A DNA stretch of 64,000 nt from Flavobacteriales bacterium (lineage in GTDB: Bacteria; Bacteroidota; Bacteroidia; Flavobacteriales_F; PHOS-HE28): the NCBI GenBank assembly GCA_020635725.1, contig JACJZF010000001.1:579704-643703 (forward strand). The letters run 5' to 3'. The notes beneath the pieces are model-generated. The model had not been told where the DNA came from. It searched no databases and saw only the letters and a list, made by a program, of their open reading frames with translations. Position numbers and translations under genes: made by a program. Shown here in pieces: positions 25,757 through 36,600 of the stretch (within the stretch, counting starts at the first letter, position 1; every line of letters begins with the position of its first letter).

Positions 25757-28700
25757 TTAGAAGAAGGCGCGTACCTGCGCGCCGCCCACGTGCACCACGG
25801 GCACGCCTTCGCTGCGGCGCCCGTTGTAGGTGAGGTCGAGCTGCAGGTTGCTGCTGAGGTTGCGCTGGATGCTCACGCTCCAGGTGCCGTTGGTGCCGGG
25901 CTTCAAACCGCCGAGCAGCTCGTTGCCCAGCGCCGAGTTCACCTCGCCCTCAAAGCCGATGTCGATGAGGTTGGCGGTGATCAGCACGCTGCCCTTGCCC
26001 GCCGAGTTCACGCGGAACTCCATGCCCAGGTCGCGCAATTCGGCCAGCTCGCCACCGTACTCCTCGCTGTTGCGCCGCGTGCTGTGCTTGTAGGAGAGCT
26101 GCGCGCGCAGGGAGGTGTTCGGCTGCCAGGTGATGCGCGGCCGCACGCTCTCGTTACGGATCGACCAGGTGCGCCCCGTGAGCAGATCCGATGCGCTGCT
26201 GCTTCGGCCCCGCTCGCCTTCGAGGTCGAGGGTCCAGTGCCGCGTGGTGTTCCATCGCATGCGCACGCTGTTCGATTCGCGCGCGCGTGAGTCGAAGCCG
26301 TTGAGCAGCAGGGTGCGCGTGCGGTCGCTCTGCCAGGTATGATCAACGCTCCAGGTGCGGCTGCTGCGATCGTAGTAGATGGTGTTGCGCGTGGTGGCGG
26401 CGTAGGAGCGCAGGCCGGGGTCGAGGCGATCGGGCAGAGTAGGGTCCAGCGCCTGCAGCGGATCATCGGTGCTGGTCTTGCGGTCCATGCGCGCGCTGGC
26501 CAGATCCGAGAAGCGGCCGATGAAGCGGCGCAGGCCCTGCGCGTCGGCCCATTTCACGCCGGGGCGCAGGTCCAGCGCCAGGCTGGTCTGGTTCGAGTAG
26601 GTGCGCACGTAGGTGTTGCTCGGCACGAATACGCGCAGGTAGTCGGCCTCGTATCCGAAGTTGGCCACCTCGAATTCATTGAGCTCCTTCAAGCCATTGC
26701 CGTTGTAGTCATTCCATATGTACAGGCCCTGCCCGGCGGGCACCTGCACATAGATGTACTCGCGCTGCTGCTCCAGTCCGGAGCCGAACTCGTTGAAGAA
26801 GTCCACGATGGCTACGCCCTTCCAGAGCGTCACGTCGTAATCCACGCGCGCCAGATAGGTGTCCTGCGGACGCTGCGTGGTGAGCAGGGTATCCGGGATC
26901 TCCAGGCGCCGATACGTGGCGGTGGTGGCGAGCCTGTTGCGCGGGTTGCGCGCCAGGTCGAGGCTGAAGGAATAGGAGGTGGCCAGCGCGCTGCGCGTGA
27001 GCGCCCCGTCTCGCAGGGCCTCATCCACGCGCTGGCCCGCGGCCAGGCGCCACTTGTTGCGGAAGGTGTCGGGGCTCTGGACGAAGGCCTCCCATTCATG
27101 GAAAGCATAGCTGCCGATCCTCAGTCCATCGAGCGAATCCACGCGGAAGAGGTTGCGCTCCTGCTCATCCTTCAGCCCTACGGTGAAGGGCCTGAGCCGC
27201 ACGCGCGCGGTGCCCTTGTGCCTTCGGAAGTCGCTGTTGCGGTCGCCGTCGGCCAAGAGCCAGCTGCCCACGCCGTTCAGATCGAATCGGCCGATGCGCA
27301 GGTCGCTCTGCACCTCGGGCCGCCAGCCGGCGTAGCGGTCGCGCACGTGAAAAGTGCCGACGCCGAGGCTCGCGCGGCCGAGCTTCCGCCCTTCAAGACC
27401 CACGCTCGCGCCGGCCAGCAATTGGTCCTCGGCGAGGTCAGCGCCCAGCACGTTCCAATTGCGCTCGAATTCCACCGCGCGGTATCGTTCCACGAATCGG
27501 AAGTGCTTGCTGATGCCTTCGGCCTCGCCGCCCACGTGCAGGTGAAGGCTCGTATCGGCGCGGCTGATCGGTATGCCGTGTCCGCCGCGCACCATCAGGC
27601 CATACCCATCGTCATCGGCGGCATCGGCCGGGCTGAAGGTGTTCGCATCCAGGTGGCTGAAGGTGGCCTCGACGGCCAGTGCGCTGCGCGTGCCGTAGCG
27701 CTCCTCCCAGCCCAACGTGACCAATTGCTGCGACCGCGGGGCGATCAGCAGGCGCACCGGCGCGTAATTGCCCCGGCGCACGATGGCGCCATCGACCGTA
27801 TCCGGCGCGATCCATTGGAACACACGGCCGTTGGGGGTGAATTCCTGCTGCACGTAATCGCCGCTGCCGCTGCCCACCTCGGAGAAGACCACGCGGTACA
27901 GGCCGCTATCGGGCGAGGTGCTGTACACGAAGACCGGGTCGTAGCCGAGCGAATCGGTGCGCCAGTAAAGCACCTGGTCGGTGGCGAAGCCCGTGCTGTC
28001 CACCCCGCTCACCACGGCCGCCAGCGGATCGTCCCCGGCTTCGCGCAGCACGTCGCGCTCCTCGGCGCTCAGCTGCTGCTGGAGCGATTGATTGCGGTGG
28101 TCCTGCTCACTGTACACGTTCAGCCGCCAGGTGGAGCGGCCGTGCTCGAAGGTGTCCTCCAGCCGCAGCAGCGACCGCGCGTAGTTCTTGTCCGAGTACT
28201 GGAACTCCACCACGATCCGGCGGTCCTTGGTGATGAGCCGCTTCGCGGTGAAGGTGACCTCGGCGGTGTTGTAGTCGATCACGTAATCGTTCTCCTGCCC
28301 GCGCAGGAGCTGCTGACCATCGATGAAGACGCGCTCGCTGCCGGATAGCACGATGATGACCGAGCCGGCATCGTTGCCGCGCAGACGGTAAGGCCCCTGC
28401 ACGCCCTCGACGCCTTGGATCACGTTCCGCGCGAACTTCCCTTTGCTGATGGCGGCACTGGCGCCCACACGCATGCGCGATGCGTCGCCGAGCTTCATGC
28501 GCGTGTCGTAGCTGAGCCCCTTGGTCTTCTTCAGGTAGGTGAGGAAGTGGCTCTGCGGCCGCTGCAGCACGAAGTCCCCTGCGATCAGTTCCCACTTGTT
28601 GCCCTCGCCCTTCGCCTCCTCCTCGAAGAGCTTGATGAACACCTGGTCGAAGTCCTGCAGCTCGAGCGTGTTGCCGCCAGCCTGTATCGGGATGTTGTTG

Positions 28701-29254
28701 TCGGTGATCGAGGCGGCAATGCCGATGCGGTCGCTGAGCCGGCCGCCGAGCTCGAGGTTCAACGTGGAGTTCACAGAGAGGTCCTGGTTGTTGCCGAAGA
28801 GCACGCCGCGCGAGATGCTGCCGCTGCGTTGCAGGCCACGCAATCCCAGCAGGTCGCCTTCTTGCTTGGGGGGCACGTACTTGAAGGGATCGGGCCGCGT
28901 GCCGGGCGAAGTGAGCTGCGCGGGGTCCTTGTGGCGGAAGGTGCCACCCAGGAGCAAGGGCAATGCGCGGTAGCGCACGAGCACCGAGTCGGGTGCGTCC
29001 TTCCAAACCACGGTGCCCGAGTAGGGCAGCAACGTATAGCCCGATGCCGGTGCGGCGGCCGAGTCCACGCGCAGCTCCAGGCTCTCGGGCACGATGGAGA
29101 GCGTATCGATGCGCAAGGTGTCGGCCCTCGGTGCCACCCAGCGCTCCCGCCAGCCGTCGAATGCCTGCGACAAGGCCAGCTGACCGAGGACGGCGAAGAT
29201 CACGGCGAGCAGTGCCCGCTCACCACGCCAATAGCCCGTCTCAGCCCGCACCAC
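25757..29254 (-). CDS. SprA-like large outer-membrane beta-barrel protein
   Basis: 1165 aa. It starts at GTG 29254, 4 nt after a TACTTTG motif, and has a signal-like helix (ALLAVIFAVLGQLALSQA). The N-terminal third shows the pattern I associate with SprA and related Bacteroidota outer-membrane proteins: SISRGVLFGNNQDLSVNSTL, GIAASITDNNIPIQAGGNT and LQDFDQVFIKLFEE. Also present are ERVFIDGQQLLRGQENDYVI and DYNTAEVTFTAKRLIT. The C-terminal half has many alternating amphipathic strands and ends with an aromatic residue (VRAFF), as expected for Bam-inserted barrels. It is about half the length of the SprA translocon channel, so it is a paralog-type protein, not SprA itself. The cargo or ligand is unknown. 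Confidence 0.75.
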   Translation of the reverse strand: MVRAETGYWRGERALLAVIFAVLGQLALSQAFDGWRERWVAPRADTLRIDTLSIVPESLELRVDSAAAPASGYTLLPYSGTVVWKDAPDSVLVRYRALPLLLGGTFRHKDPAQLTSPGTRPDPFKYVPPKQEGDLLGLRGLQRSGSISRGVLFGNNQDLSVNSTLNLELGGRLSDRIGIAASITDNNIPIQAGGNTLELQDFDQVFIKLFEEEAKGEGNKWELIAGDFVLQRPQSHFLTYLKKTKGLSYDTRMKLGDASRMRVGASAAISKGKFARNVIQGVEGVQGPYRLRGNDAGSVIIVLSGSERVFIDGQQLLRGQENDYVIDYNTAEVTFTAKRLITKDRRIVVEFQYSDKNYARSLLRLEDTFEHGRSTWRLNVYSEQDHRNQSLQQQLSAEERDVLREAGDDPLAAVVSGVDSTGFATDQVLYWRTDSLGYDPVFVYSTSPDSGLYRVVFSEVGSGSGDYVQQEFTPNGRVFQWIAPDTVDGAIVRRGNYAPVRLLIAPRSQQLVTLGWEERYGTRSALAVEATFSHLDANTFSPADAADDDGYGLMVRGGHGIPISRADTSLHLHVGGEAEGISKHFRFVERYRAVEFERNWNVLGADLAEDQLLAGASVGLEGRKLGRASLGVGTFHVRDRYAGWRPEVQSDLRIGRFDLNGVGSWLLADGDRNSDFRRHKGTARVRLRPFTVGLKDEQERNLFRVDSLDGLRIGSYAFHEWEAFVQSPDTFRNKWRLAAGQRVDEALRDGALTRSALATSYSFSLDLARNPRNRLATTATYRRLEIPDTLLTTQRPQDTYLARVDYDVTLWKGVAIVDFFNEFGSGLEQQREYIYVQVPAGQGLYIWNDYNGNGLKELNEFEVANFGYEADYLRVFVPSNTYVRTYSNQTSLALDLRPGVKWADAQGLRRFIGRFSDLASARMDRKTSTDDPLQALDPTLPDRLDPGLRSYAATTRNTIYYDRSSRTWSVDHTWQSDRTRTLLLNGFDSRARESNSVRMRWNTTRHWTLDLEGERGRSSSASDLLTGRTWSIRNESVRPRITWQPNTSLRAQLSYKHSTRRNSEEYGGELAELRDLGMEFRVNSAGKGSVLITANLIDIGFEGEVNSALGNELLGGLKPGTNGTWSVSIQRNLSSNLQLDLTYNGRRSEGVPVVHVGGAQVRAFF

Positions 29255-29357
29255 GGCGCAAAGTATCCGTTGATCCCGGCTCGGCAGAGGGCGCCATCAC
29301 CAATACGCTGTTGACGGCTGGCACGCACGCGCGATCCGCCCACCGGAGCACCGGGGA

Positions 29358-29365
29358 TACTTTTA
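29358..29365 (+). promoter_or_regulatory. Candidate -7 element of the peptide-binding lipoprotein gene
   Basis: TACTTTTA differs from TAnnTTTG at the last base and ends 15 nt before the ATG at 29381. Confidence 0.4.
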
Positions 29366-29380
29366 CCCGCATCCCTAGCG

Positions 29381-31060
29381 ATGCGCGCAGCTTTCCTGAC
29401 ATCTTTGGCATTGCTGTTCGGGGCCTGCGGCGATGGCCAGCAGCCCCGAGAACGAACGAGCCCCTCCGGCAAGTATTACGGCGGGGTCTTCAATAGCAAC
29501 GAGACCGACCAGATCCGCAGCCTCTTCCCGCTGAGCCTCACGCAGGCCGCCGCGCATCGCATCGGCGCGCAGATGTACGAGGGCCTGGTGCGGCTGGATC
29601 AGGCCACATTGGGCATTGAGCCGGCACTGGCCGAATCCTGGGAGCTCGATGCCAGCGGCACCACGTACACCTTCCATCTGCGCGAAGGCGTGCGCTTCCA
29701 TGACGATGCGTGCTTCCCCGATGGGCATGGCCGTTTGATGACGGCCGCTGATGTGGTGCGATGCTTCACCGCCCTGTGCACCAATGCGCCGTGGAACCAG
29801 ATGTTCTGGCTCTTCCAGGACCGCGTGGTGGGTGCCAACGCCTGCTACCAGACGAGCGCGGGCACGCCGGTGCTGAACGGCATCAGCGCGCCCGATGAGA
29901 GAACCGTGCGCATCACGCTCACGCATCCTTCGCCCGGTTTCCTTCAGATCCTCGCGCATCAAGGGTGCTGGATCTTCCCCATGGAGGCGATGCAGGAATA
30001 CGGCGAGCAGGTGATCTGGCATCCGGTGGGCACGGGTCCCTTCCGCATGCGGAGCTATGAGCGCGACGTGGTCCTGGTGCTCGAGCGCAACCCGCACTAT
30101 TGGGGGCGCGACTCCGATGGCGCCGAGCTCCCCTATCTCGATGCGTTGCGCTGCACCTTCGAGACGGATAAGAACAACGAGCTCGATGCCTTCGAGCGCG
30201 GACGGCTCAGCGTGGTGTACGAGCTGCCGGTCGACCGCATCGGGGTGATGCGTGATCCGCGGTTCGTGACACAGTCAGCCCCCTCGCTGAGCACGCAGTT
30301 CCTCGGGCTTAACGAGCGTCGCCCGCCATTCGATGAGGCACGCGTGCGGCGTGCGTTCGACCTGGCCATCGATAAGCGCTTCATCGTCGATTCCATACTC
30401 GGTGGCATGGCATTGGTCGCCGACCATGGCGTTGTGCCGCCCGGCATGGAGGGCTATCCGTACGACTCGGTGGGGCGCTGGACCTATGATCCAGAGGGCG
30501 CGCGCCGCTTGCTTGCCGACGCGGGCTTCCCCGGCGGAGCCGGCCTGCCGAATGTGGTGCTGCAGGTGAATGCGAGCGGCGCGGCGTATGTGGAAGTGGC
30601 GGAGGCGGTGCAGGGCATGCTCGATCGCCAGCTCGGCGCGCGCGTGGTGGTCTCGGTGCTTCCGGAGGAACAGCACTTCGCGCGCGTGGTGGCTGGGCAT
30701 GCCCAGATCTGGCGTGAGGGCTGGATCGCGGACCATCCGGACCCGGAGAACTTCCTCGCGCTCTTCTATGGGCGCAACGCCCCCTCGGATACCGCCGCGC
30801 CTAGCTACCTGAACAGCACGCGGCACCGTGATCCGCGCTTCGACTCGCTCTTCGCGCAGGCTGTGCGCACCGCCGATGTGCAGGAACGCATGCGCCTGCT
30901 CGCCGGTGCCGAGCGTGTGCTGCAGCACAACGCCGTGGCCGTGCCGCTCTATCACGAGCGCTCGGTGCGCCTGCTGCAGCCCTGGGTGATGGACATGCCC
31001 ATCAATGGCATGGAGTACCGCGATATGCGGCGCGTGTGGATCGATCCGCGCAAACGCTGA
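29381..31060 (+). CDS. ABC-type peptide-binding lipoprotein (solute-binding family 5)
   Basis: 559 aa. The signal MRAAFLTSLALLFGAC is a lipoprotein signal with acylation at Cys16. The family 5 (OppA/DppA-type) fold follows: QMYEGLVRLDQATLGIEPALAESWE (in two parts), FHLREGVRFHDD, TAADVVRCFTAL, GTGPFRMRSYERD, and the C-terminal helices ending DMRRVWIDPRKR. It would deliver oligopeptides or related solutes to an ABC importer. No permease or ATPase genes are adjacent, so it is an orphan binding protein in this window. The convergent hypothetical gene abuts its stop. Confidence 0.9.
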   Translation: MRAAFLTSLALLFGACGDGQQPRERTSPSGKYYGGVFNSNETDQIRSLFPLSLTQAAAHRIGAQMYEGLVRLDQATLGIEPALAESWELDASGTTYTFHLREGVRFHDDACFPDGHGRLMTAADVVRCFTALCTNAPWNQMFWLFQDRVVGANACYQTSAGTPVLNGISAPDERTVRITLTHPSPGFLQILAHQGCWIFPMEAMQEYGEQVIWHPVGTGPFRMRSYERDVVLVLERNPHYWGRDSDGAELPYLDALRCTFETDKNNELDAFERGRLSVVYELPVDRIGVMRDPRFVTQSAPSLSTQFLGLNERRPPFDEARVRRAFDLAIDKRFIVDSILGGMALVADHGVVPPGMEGYPYDSVGRWTYDPEGARRLLADAGFPGGAGLPNVVLQVNASGAAYVEVAEAVQGMLDRQLGARVVVSVLPEEQHFARVVAGHAQIWREGWIADHPDPENFLALFYGRNAPSDTAAPSYLNSTRHRDPRFDSLFAQAVRTADVQERMRLLAGAERVLQHNAVAVPLYHERSVRLLQPWVMDMPINGMEYRDMRRVWIDPRKR

Positions 31061-31780
31061 TCAGGCGCTCCGCGACACCTGCTCGTACACCAGCTGCTTG
31101 GCCAAGGGCATGAAGGTCTCCACCACGGGCAGGCTCATGTCAGACTCGAAGACAAAGACCGCCGGGTTCGGCAGATCGGGGCGGCTGCGCACCAGGCCCG
31201 CCTTGATCGTCTGATAGGTGCACGAGAGGCTGATCGTGCAGGTCGTGGTATAGCGCGTGCGCACCTGGAGCTCGGCCCGTTCAGTACGCGGTGCCTGGAT
31301 ACGGCGCAGCTCGTAGGCGTACACGCGCGCGTCCGATCCATCGCGCAGCATCAGCCAACCGGCCGTGGCATCCAAGGGCAGCAAGCCGATGGGCTCGAAA
31401 CGGATCCGCTCGGCAATGGCTGCGAGCAGCTCCATGCCGCGGCCATGTGCCTCCTTGAGCCCGGGTATCGCCCAGCCGATCACCTCGTCGAGCACGCAGA
31501 GCCATTCGTCCGAAGGTAGGGGAAGATGCACACCGCTGCCGGTGCGGCGATCAAAGCCGATCAGCTCTGTGCCCAGCTCGCGGGCGAGACGCTCCTTCTC
31601 TTCGCGCACCCGCTCAAGCTCGTGGATGTGCGAGCCCAGTTCGGCCAGGTGCGGATACAGGCGCCGCTCGGCGAATCGCCCTTCCACGCATTGCAGGTAA
31701 TGGAGCAGGGTGTACTGCTTCAGCTCCAGGTCGAATGCCGGGCGGAAGGCCCAGTCCGTGGGAAGCATGCCAGGCGCCAT
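31061..31780 (-). CDS. Conserved hypothetical protein
   Basis: 239 aa from the ATG at 31780. This start sits 26 nt after a perfect TATTTTTG element, whereas the frame open upstream has no support. The N-terminal half is helical with charged stretches (ELERVREEKERLARELGTEL), and the second half is beta rich (GWLMLRDGSDARVYAYELRRI, VRTRYTTTCTISLSCTY in parts). No signal peptide, membrane helix or known motif is visible. I do not recognise the family. It is divergent from the OmpA-type lipoprotein gene. Confidence 0.65.
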   Translation of the reverse strand: MAPGMLPTDWAFRPAFDLELKQYTLLHYLQCVEGRFAERRLYPHLAELGSHIHELERVREEKERLARELGTELIGFDRRTGSGVHLPLPSDEWLCVLDEVIGWAIPGLKEAHGRGMELLAAIAERIRFEPIGLLPLDATAGWLMLRDGSDARVYAYELRRIQAPRTERAELQVRTRYTTTCTISLSCTYQTIKAGLVRSRPDLPNPAVFVFESDMSLPVVETFMPLAKQLVYEQVSRSA

Positions 31781-31806
31781 GGTCGTGATGGATTGAACGT
31801 GCTGTT

Positions 31807-31814
31807 CAAAAATA
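31807..31814 (-). promoter_or_regulatory. Candidate -7 element of the 31061-31780 gene
   Basis: TATTTTTG on the minus strand matches TAnnTTTG exactly, 26 nt upstream of the ATG at 31780. Confidence 0.5.
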
Positions 31815-31885
31815 ATGTTGCTCGCGACCGCCCGCAGGCGATGACCGGCGGCACCTTTGATCGTCCAAAAGACCACTACCTACTC

Positions 31886-32845
31886 ATGCGAATCACCCTA
31901 CCCCTCATCGCGCTGCTGCTCATGGCATCCTGTGTCCCCTCGCGCAAGTATGAAGAAGCCAACGCACGCGCGAAGACCATGCAGGCCGAGGCCGATGCCG
32001 CGAATGCACGGGCGCGCGATGCGCAAGCCGCGCTCGATGAGCTGAAGGGCTCCAGCGAGGAGGCCCAGCGACGCCTCGCCCGCCTGCAGCAGGATACCAC
32101 CATCCTCGGTACTTCGCTGCGCAATATGACGGGCCAGTACGACAAGATCAATGCGCTCAACAACGAGCTGCTCGACAAATACAACAAGCTCCTGGCCGGA
32201 TCAGGCAGCGAGAACCGCAAACTGCTCTCCGACCTGGAAGCGCTGCGACTTGATCTGATGAATCGCGAGGACTCGGTGAATGCCCTCAGCAAGCGCGTGG
32301 CCATGGACCGCGCCGCCTTGGCCGAGCGGGAGAAGGAGCTCGCCGCGCTGCAGGCCGAGCTGGCCGCCAAGGATGCGGCCATGAAATCGCTCAAGGACCG
32401 CGTGAGCGGCGCGCTCACCGGCTTCGAGGGCAAAGGGCTCAGCGTGGTGCAGCGCGATGGCCGGGTCTATGTGAGCATGGAGAACAAACTGCTCTTCCCC
32501 AGCGGCAGCTACGCCATCGATACCCAGGGCCGCGAGCTCATCATCAAGCTCGCAAAGGCCATCGAGGGAGAGAAGGACCTGAACGTGATGGTCGAAGGGC
32601 ATACCGATACGGACAAGGTGCAGGGCGGCGGCGCCATCAAGGACAACTGGGACCTGAGCGTGATGCGCGCCACGAGCGTGGTCAGGCTGATGCAGGAGAA
32701 CAGCGGACTGGATCCCAAACGCGTGACGGCTGCGGGCCGTGGCGAGTACATTCCGGTTGACCCGACCGACAAGGCGAAGAACCGCCGAATCGAAATCGTG
32801 CTCGCGCCCGACCTCGAGGAGTTGATGAAGCTCGTGAAAGACTGA
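31886..32845 (+). CDS. OmpA-family peptidoglycan-binding lipoprotein
   Basis: 319 aa from the ATG at 31886, the first that yields the lipoprotein signal MRITLPLIALLLMASC (acylation at Cys16). A long coiled coil covers about residues 20-185. The OmpA C-terminal domain follows (about 200-310), with LLFPSGSYAIDTQGRELI, VMVEGHTDTDKV, WDLSVMRATSVVRLM and NRRIEIVLAPD. This domain binds the diaminopimelate of peptidoglycan and anchors the outer membrane. ACCTTTG at 31853-31859 may be its promoter. Convergent with a small STAS-like gene 1 bp away. Confidence 0.9.
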   Translation: MRITLPLIALLLMASCVPSRKYEEANARAKTMQAEADAANARARDAQAALDELKGSSEEAQRRLARLQQDTTILGTSLRNMTGQYDKINALNNELLDKYNKLLAGSGSENRKLLSDLEALRLDLMNREDSVNALSKRVAMDRAALAEREKELAALQAELAAKDAAMKSLKDRVSGALTGFEGKGLSVVQRDGRVYVSMENKLLFPSGSYAIDTQGRELIIKLAKAIEGEKDLNVMVEGHTDTDKVQGGGAIKDNWDLSVMRATSVVRLMQENSGLDPKRVTAAGRGEYIPVDPTDKAKNRRIEIVLAPDLEELMKLVKD

Positions 32846-32846
32846 G

Positions 32847-33254
32847 CTACGATAGGCCGGGCTGCGAGGCCTGCAACCAGGCCAATGCTTCCGACTCCTC
32901 TAGGAAAACCGCCGTCTCGTGCTCCCTGGGATGGTACCTGAAGTAGATGTGCGCCAGCCGCTCATGGAACGGGCTCGACGCGGCTAAGGCCAGCCGTCGA
33001 GATAGGCCGCAGCCGCCATGCGCGCTGTGGTGATCCACGGCGAGCACGGTGAGGTCGAAGTCCATTTCTGACGGCAGCACCACCAGGATATCGGCCGGCT
33101 CTGTATCGCAGAGCTCATGTTTGGCGCGCACCACCCGCGCCATCTCTTCCAGATTCAAGTGGGCATCCGGCTTGAAGCGAACCGATACGATGTCGCCTCG
33201 CCGCTCGAGCGTGGCGACTGCGGTATCGATCATCGGGGAATCAGGAGAGAGCAT
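32847..33254 (-). CDS. STAS/SpoIIAA-like small protein
   Basis: 135 aa. The alternating strand/helix pattern matches STAS-like domains common in Bacteroidota: DIVSVRFKPDAHLNLEEMARVV, PADILVVLPSEMDFDLTVLAV, and HERLAHIYFRYHP followed by ETAVFLEESEALAWLQ, each quoted in part. The role is unknown. Two starts are possible. The ATG at 33254 lies 4 nt after GACCTTTG (33259-33266), the same leaderless spacing seen at other genes, and was chosen. The ATG at 33233 would give MIDTAVATLE, which looks more like a usual family N-terminus. Confidence 0.65.
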   Translation of the reverse strand: MLSPDSPMIDTAVATLERRGDIVSVRFKPDAHLNLEEMARVVRAKHELCDTEPADILVVLPSEMDFDLTVLAVDHHSAHGGCGLSRRLALAASSPFHERLAHIYFRYHPREHETAVFLEESEALAWLQASQPGLS

Positions 33255-33694
33255 GCCGCAAAGGTCGGTTCGTATGCGCGCATAACAACCGCTCGGCGGA
33301 TCCGTTTATCAGCCTTGGGAAATATTAACGGAAGCGCTTGATCCACAAGGAATCGAGCGCCCCAGGAATTCGGCGATCCGTTGGCCGCGTTGGTAGAAAT
33401 GGGGGCGGTCCCGACGAATCGGGCACACGGGGAAGCGAGCCGGAAGGAGAGGGGGATGAACGGATCACAAAGCCCGTTGAAGCAGCGCTTACTGGGGGTC
33501 TCGGGCACGTTACACCGGTGGCGCAGAGCATTCGTGGGTTCTAGTTTGGCCCTCGACGCTCGCCAGCACGCATCAAGCATGCGCGGCGATTCCCCGGCTA
33601 AGCATGAAACCCCAGCATGCTGGGTCGGGGGACAGGATGGGCAAGGTCCTGGCTGAACGAACCAGTCCATAACCCTTGGGGACAGAACGGACCA
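33255..33694. other. Intergenic stretch without a gene
   Basis: About 440 bp between the STAS-like gene and the gingipain-like gene. I see no coding pattern on either strand. It contains a perfect 14-bp palindrome, CCCAGCATGCTGGG, at 33611-33624 and the promoter-like segment of the STAS gene at its left end. It may be the 5' leader or regulatory region of the long secreted protein. Confidence 0.5.
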
Positions 33695-36600
33695 ATGGTG
33701 AAAAGCACCGCTGCCATCGCTCGTGCCTTGTCCATCGCTTTCTTGGCGTTGTCGGCAAGCCTGATGTGGGCGCAGACCAGTTCTCAGAAGGCCGCTGTTC
33801 AGCTGTCTGCCACGGTGCAGGCCTCACCGGCGGGCATCACCCTTGCCTGGACCACACTGCCGAGCACCACCAGCATCACCATATATAGGAAGCTGGCCGA
33901 TGCGACCAGCTGGGGAAGTGCCATCGCCACCCCTTCGGCCAGCTCCTCGAGCTATGCCGATGCAAGCGTTAGCGTCGGAACGGCCTATGAGTACAAAGTG
34001 GTGCGCGTGGCAGCGGGCGTCACCGGCACGGGCTACATCAGCTCAGGAATAGCGGTGGCTCCAGTGGATTACCGGGGCCGCATGATCCTGCTCGTGGACA
34101 ACACCTTCTCCAACTCGCTCTCCAGTGAGCTCGCCACGCTGCAGAATGACCTGCGCATGGATGGTTGGTCCGTGGCCCGATCCGACCTTTCGCGCAGCGC
34201 CTCGGTGTCCGCGGTGAAGAGCACCATTCAGAGCCTGTACAACGCCGATGCCGGCAACACGAAGGCGGTCTTCATCATCGGTCACCTCGCCGTGCCTTAC
34301 ACGGGCAACATCAACCCCGATGGCCATAGCGAGCACCAGGGCGCCTGGCCTTGCGACGGCTACTACGGCGAGCTCAACGGCTCCTGGACCGATAACAGCG
34401 TGAACAACAGCGGAGCCTCGCGCACCGAGAACCGCAACACGCCCGGCGATGGCAAGTTCGACCAGAGCACCTTCCCCAATACGGTGGAGCTGCAGGTGGG
34501 CCGCGTCGATTTCTACAACATGCCGGCCTTCAGCCAGAATGAGACCGAGTTGCTGCGGGCTTACCTCAACAAGCTGCATGGCTTCAAGGTGAAGCAATGG
34601 ACACCCACGGCGCGTGGATTGGTTTACGACAACCTGCAATGGGTGAGCAATCCGCTCGCCGCGAGCGCCTGGCGCAGCATGGCGCCGTTGGTAGGCCCTT
34701 CGAACATCACGGCGGCCAACCAGAACGCCGCGCAGTTCAAGGATCTCGTGAACAACCAGAGCTACCTCTGGGCCTACGCTAGCGGTGGCGGTCTCATGGC
34801 CACCGATGGAGGCGTGCTCACCTACAACGGTGCCGATCGCGTGGGCACCACGCAGGACTTCGCTGGCAGCGTGAGCAACGGCGGTGTCTTCAACATGACC
34901 TTCGGCAGCTACTTCGGCGATTGGGACAACCGCAACAACTTCCTGCGCGCGCTGCTCGCCAGCGGCTACGGCCTCACCAATTGCTGGTCCGCCATCCCCG
35001 GCTACTACTTCCATCATATGGGCATGGGCGCCAACATCGGGCAGAGCGTGCTGGCCACCATGAACAACACCTCGCTGTACGCGCCGCTTACCGACGGGTG
35101 GCAGAGCAGCATCGGCCGGTCGCATGTCTCGCTGATGGGCGACCCCTCCTTGCGCATGAAGATGCTCGTGCCGCCTTCGGCGCTCACCATCACCAATGTG
35201 GGAGGCTATGCGAGCTTCGCTTGGCAGCCATCCACCGAAACGGTCGATGGCTATCACCTGTACGCCATTGACGCCGCCAACGGCGCGGTGACTCGGATCA
35301 CCTCTTCCATCGTCAGCGGCACCTCCTTCACGGCGGCTACCGTCCCCTACGTTTCCGGCCGGGAATACATGGTGAGGGCGGTGCGGCTGATCACCGAGCC
35401 CAGCGGCAGCTATTACAACCTCTCGTTGGGCGCGGCGGCGACGACCTCTGGAAGCGGTGGCGGAGCCGGCGGCAGCGCTCCCGATTGCAGCGGCGTGGCC
35501 GGCGGCAGCGCGCTTCCGGGCACCGCCTGCAACGATGGTAACGCGTGCACCACCAACGACACCTGGAACGCGAGCTGCCAGTGCGTCGGAACACCTTCCA
35601 CGCCTGCGGCGACCATCACAGCCAATGGCAGCACCTCGCTCTGCACCGGTGGCAGCGTAACCTTAAGCGTTGGCAGCTGCACGGGCTGCACCTATCAATG
35701 GAAGCGCAACGGCACGAATGTCTCCGGCGCCACATCCACGAGCTATGCCGCGAGCACGGCGGGGAGCTATACCGTGACGGTCACGAATAGCGGCGGCTGT
35801 ACGACCACGTCCGCTGCCACCTCGGTCACTGTAGGCAGCGGGCCTACTGCCACGATCACAGCCAATGGCAGCACCTCGCTCTGCACAGGCGGCAGCGTAA
35901 CCTTAAGCGTTGGCAACTGCACGGGCTGCACCTACCAGTGGAAGCGCAACGGCACGAATGTCTCCGGCGCCACCTCCTCTAGCTATGCCGCCAGCACGGC
36001 AGGCAGCTACACCGTGGTGGTGGTCAGCGGCAGTTGCTCGAGCACATCCTCAGCGATTTCCGTAAGCGTGGGCAACGGGCCTGCGGCCACGATCACCGCC
36101 AGCGGACCCACCTCATTCTGCAACGGCAGCAGCGTGGCACTGAGCGTGAACACCTGCTCAGGCTGCAGCTATCAATGGAAGCGGAACGGGGTGAACGTGT
36201 CCGGCGGTACCACGCCTTACTACAATACGAACACAGCAGGCAGCTACACGGTCACGATCAACAGCGGCTCCTGCTCCTCCACCTCTGCAGCCACCGTGGT
36301 CACGGTGGGCACCGCGCCCAGCGCGACCATCACCGCGAGCGGCAGCACCACGTTGTGCAGCACCAGTTCCGTGGCGCTTAGCGTTTCGACATGCAGCGGC
36401 TGCAGCTATCAATGGAATCGGAATGGAACGGCGATCTCGGGCGCCACGTCGAGCAGCTACTCGGCTAGCACCACGGGCAGTTATACGGCCACGGTGACCA
36501 ACAGCGGCTGTTCGGCCACCTCCAACACGATCTCGGTCACCAGCTCAGCGCCTGCGGCGAGCATCACCGCGAGCGGCAACACCTCGTTCTGCAGCGGTGG

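Noticed and set aside
33617..33694. Upstream extension of the gingipain-like protein
   Set aside because: The added 26 residues are not a signal peptide; the ATG at 33695 begins one.
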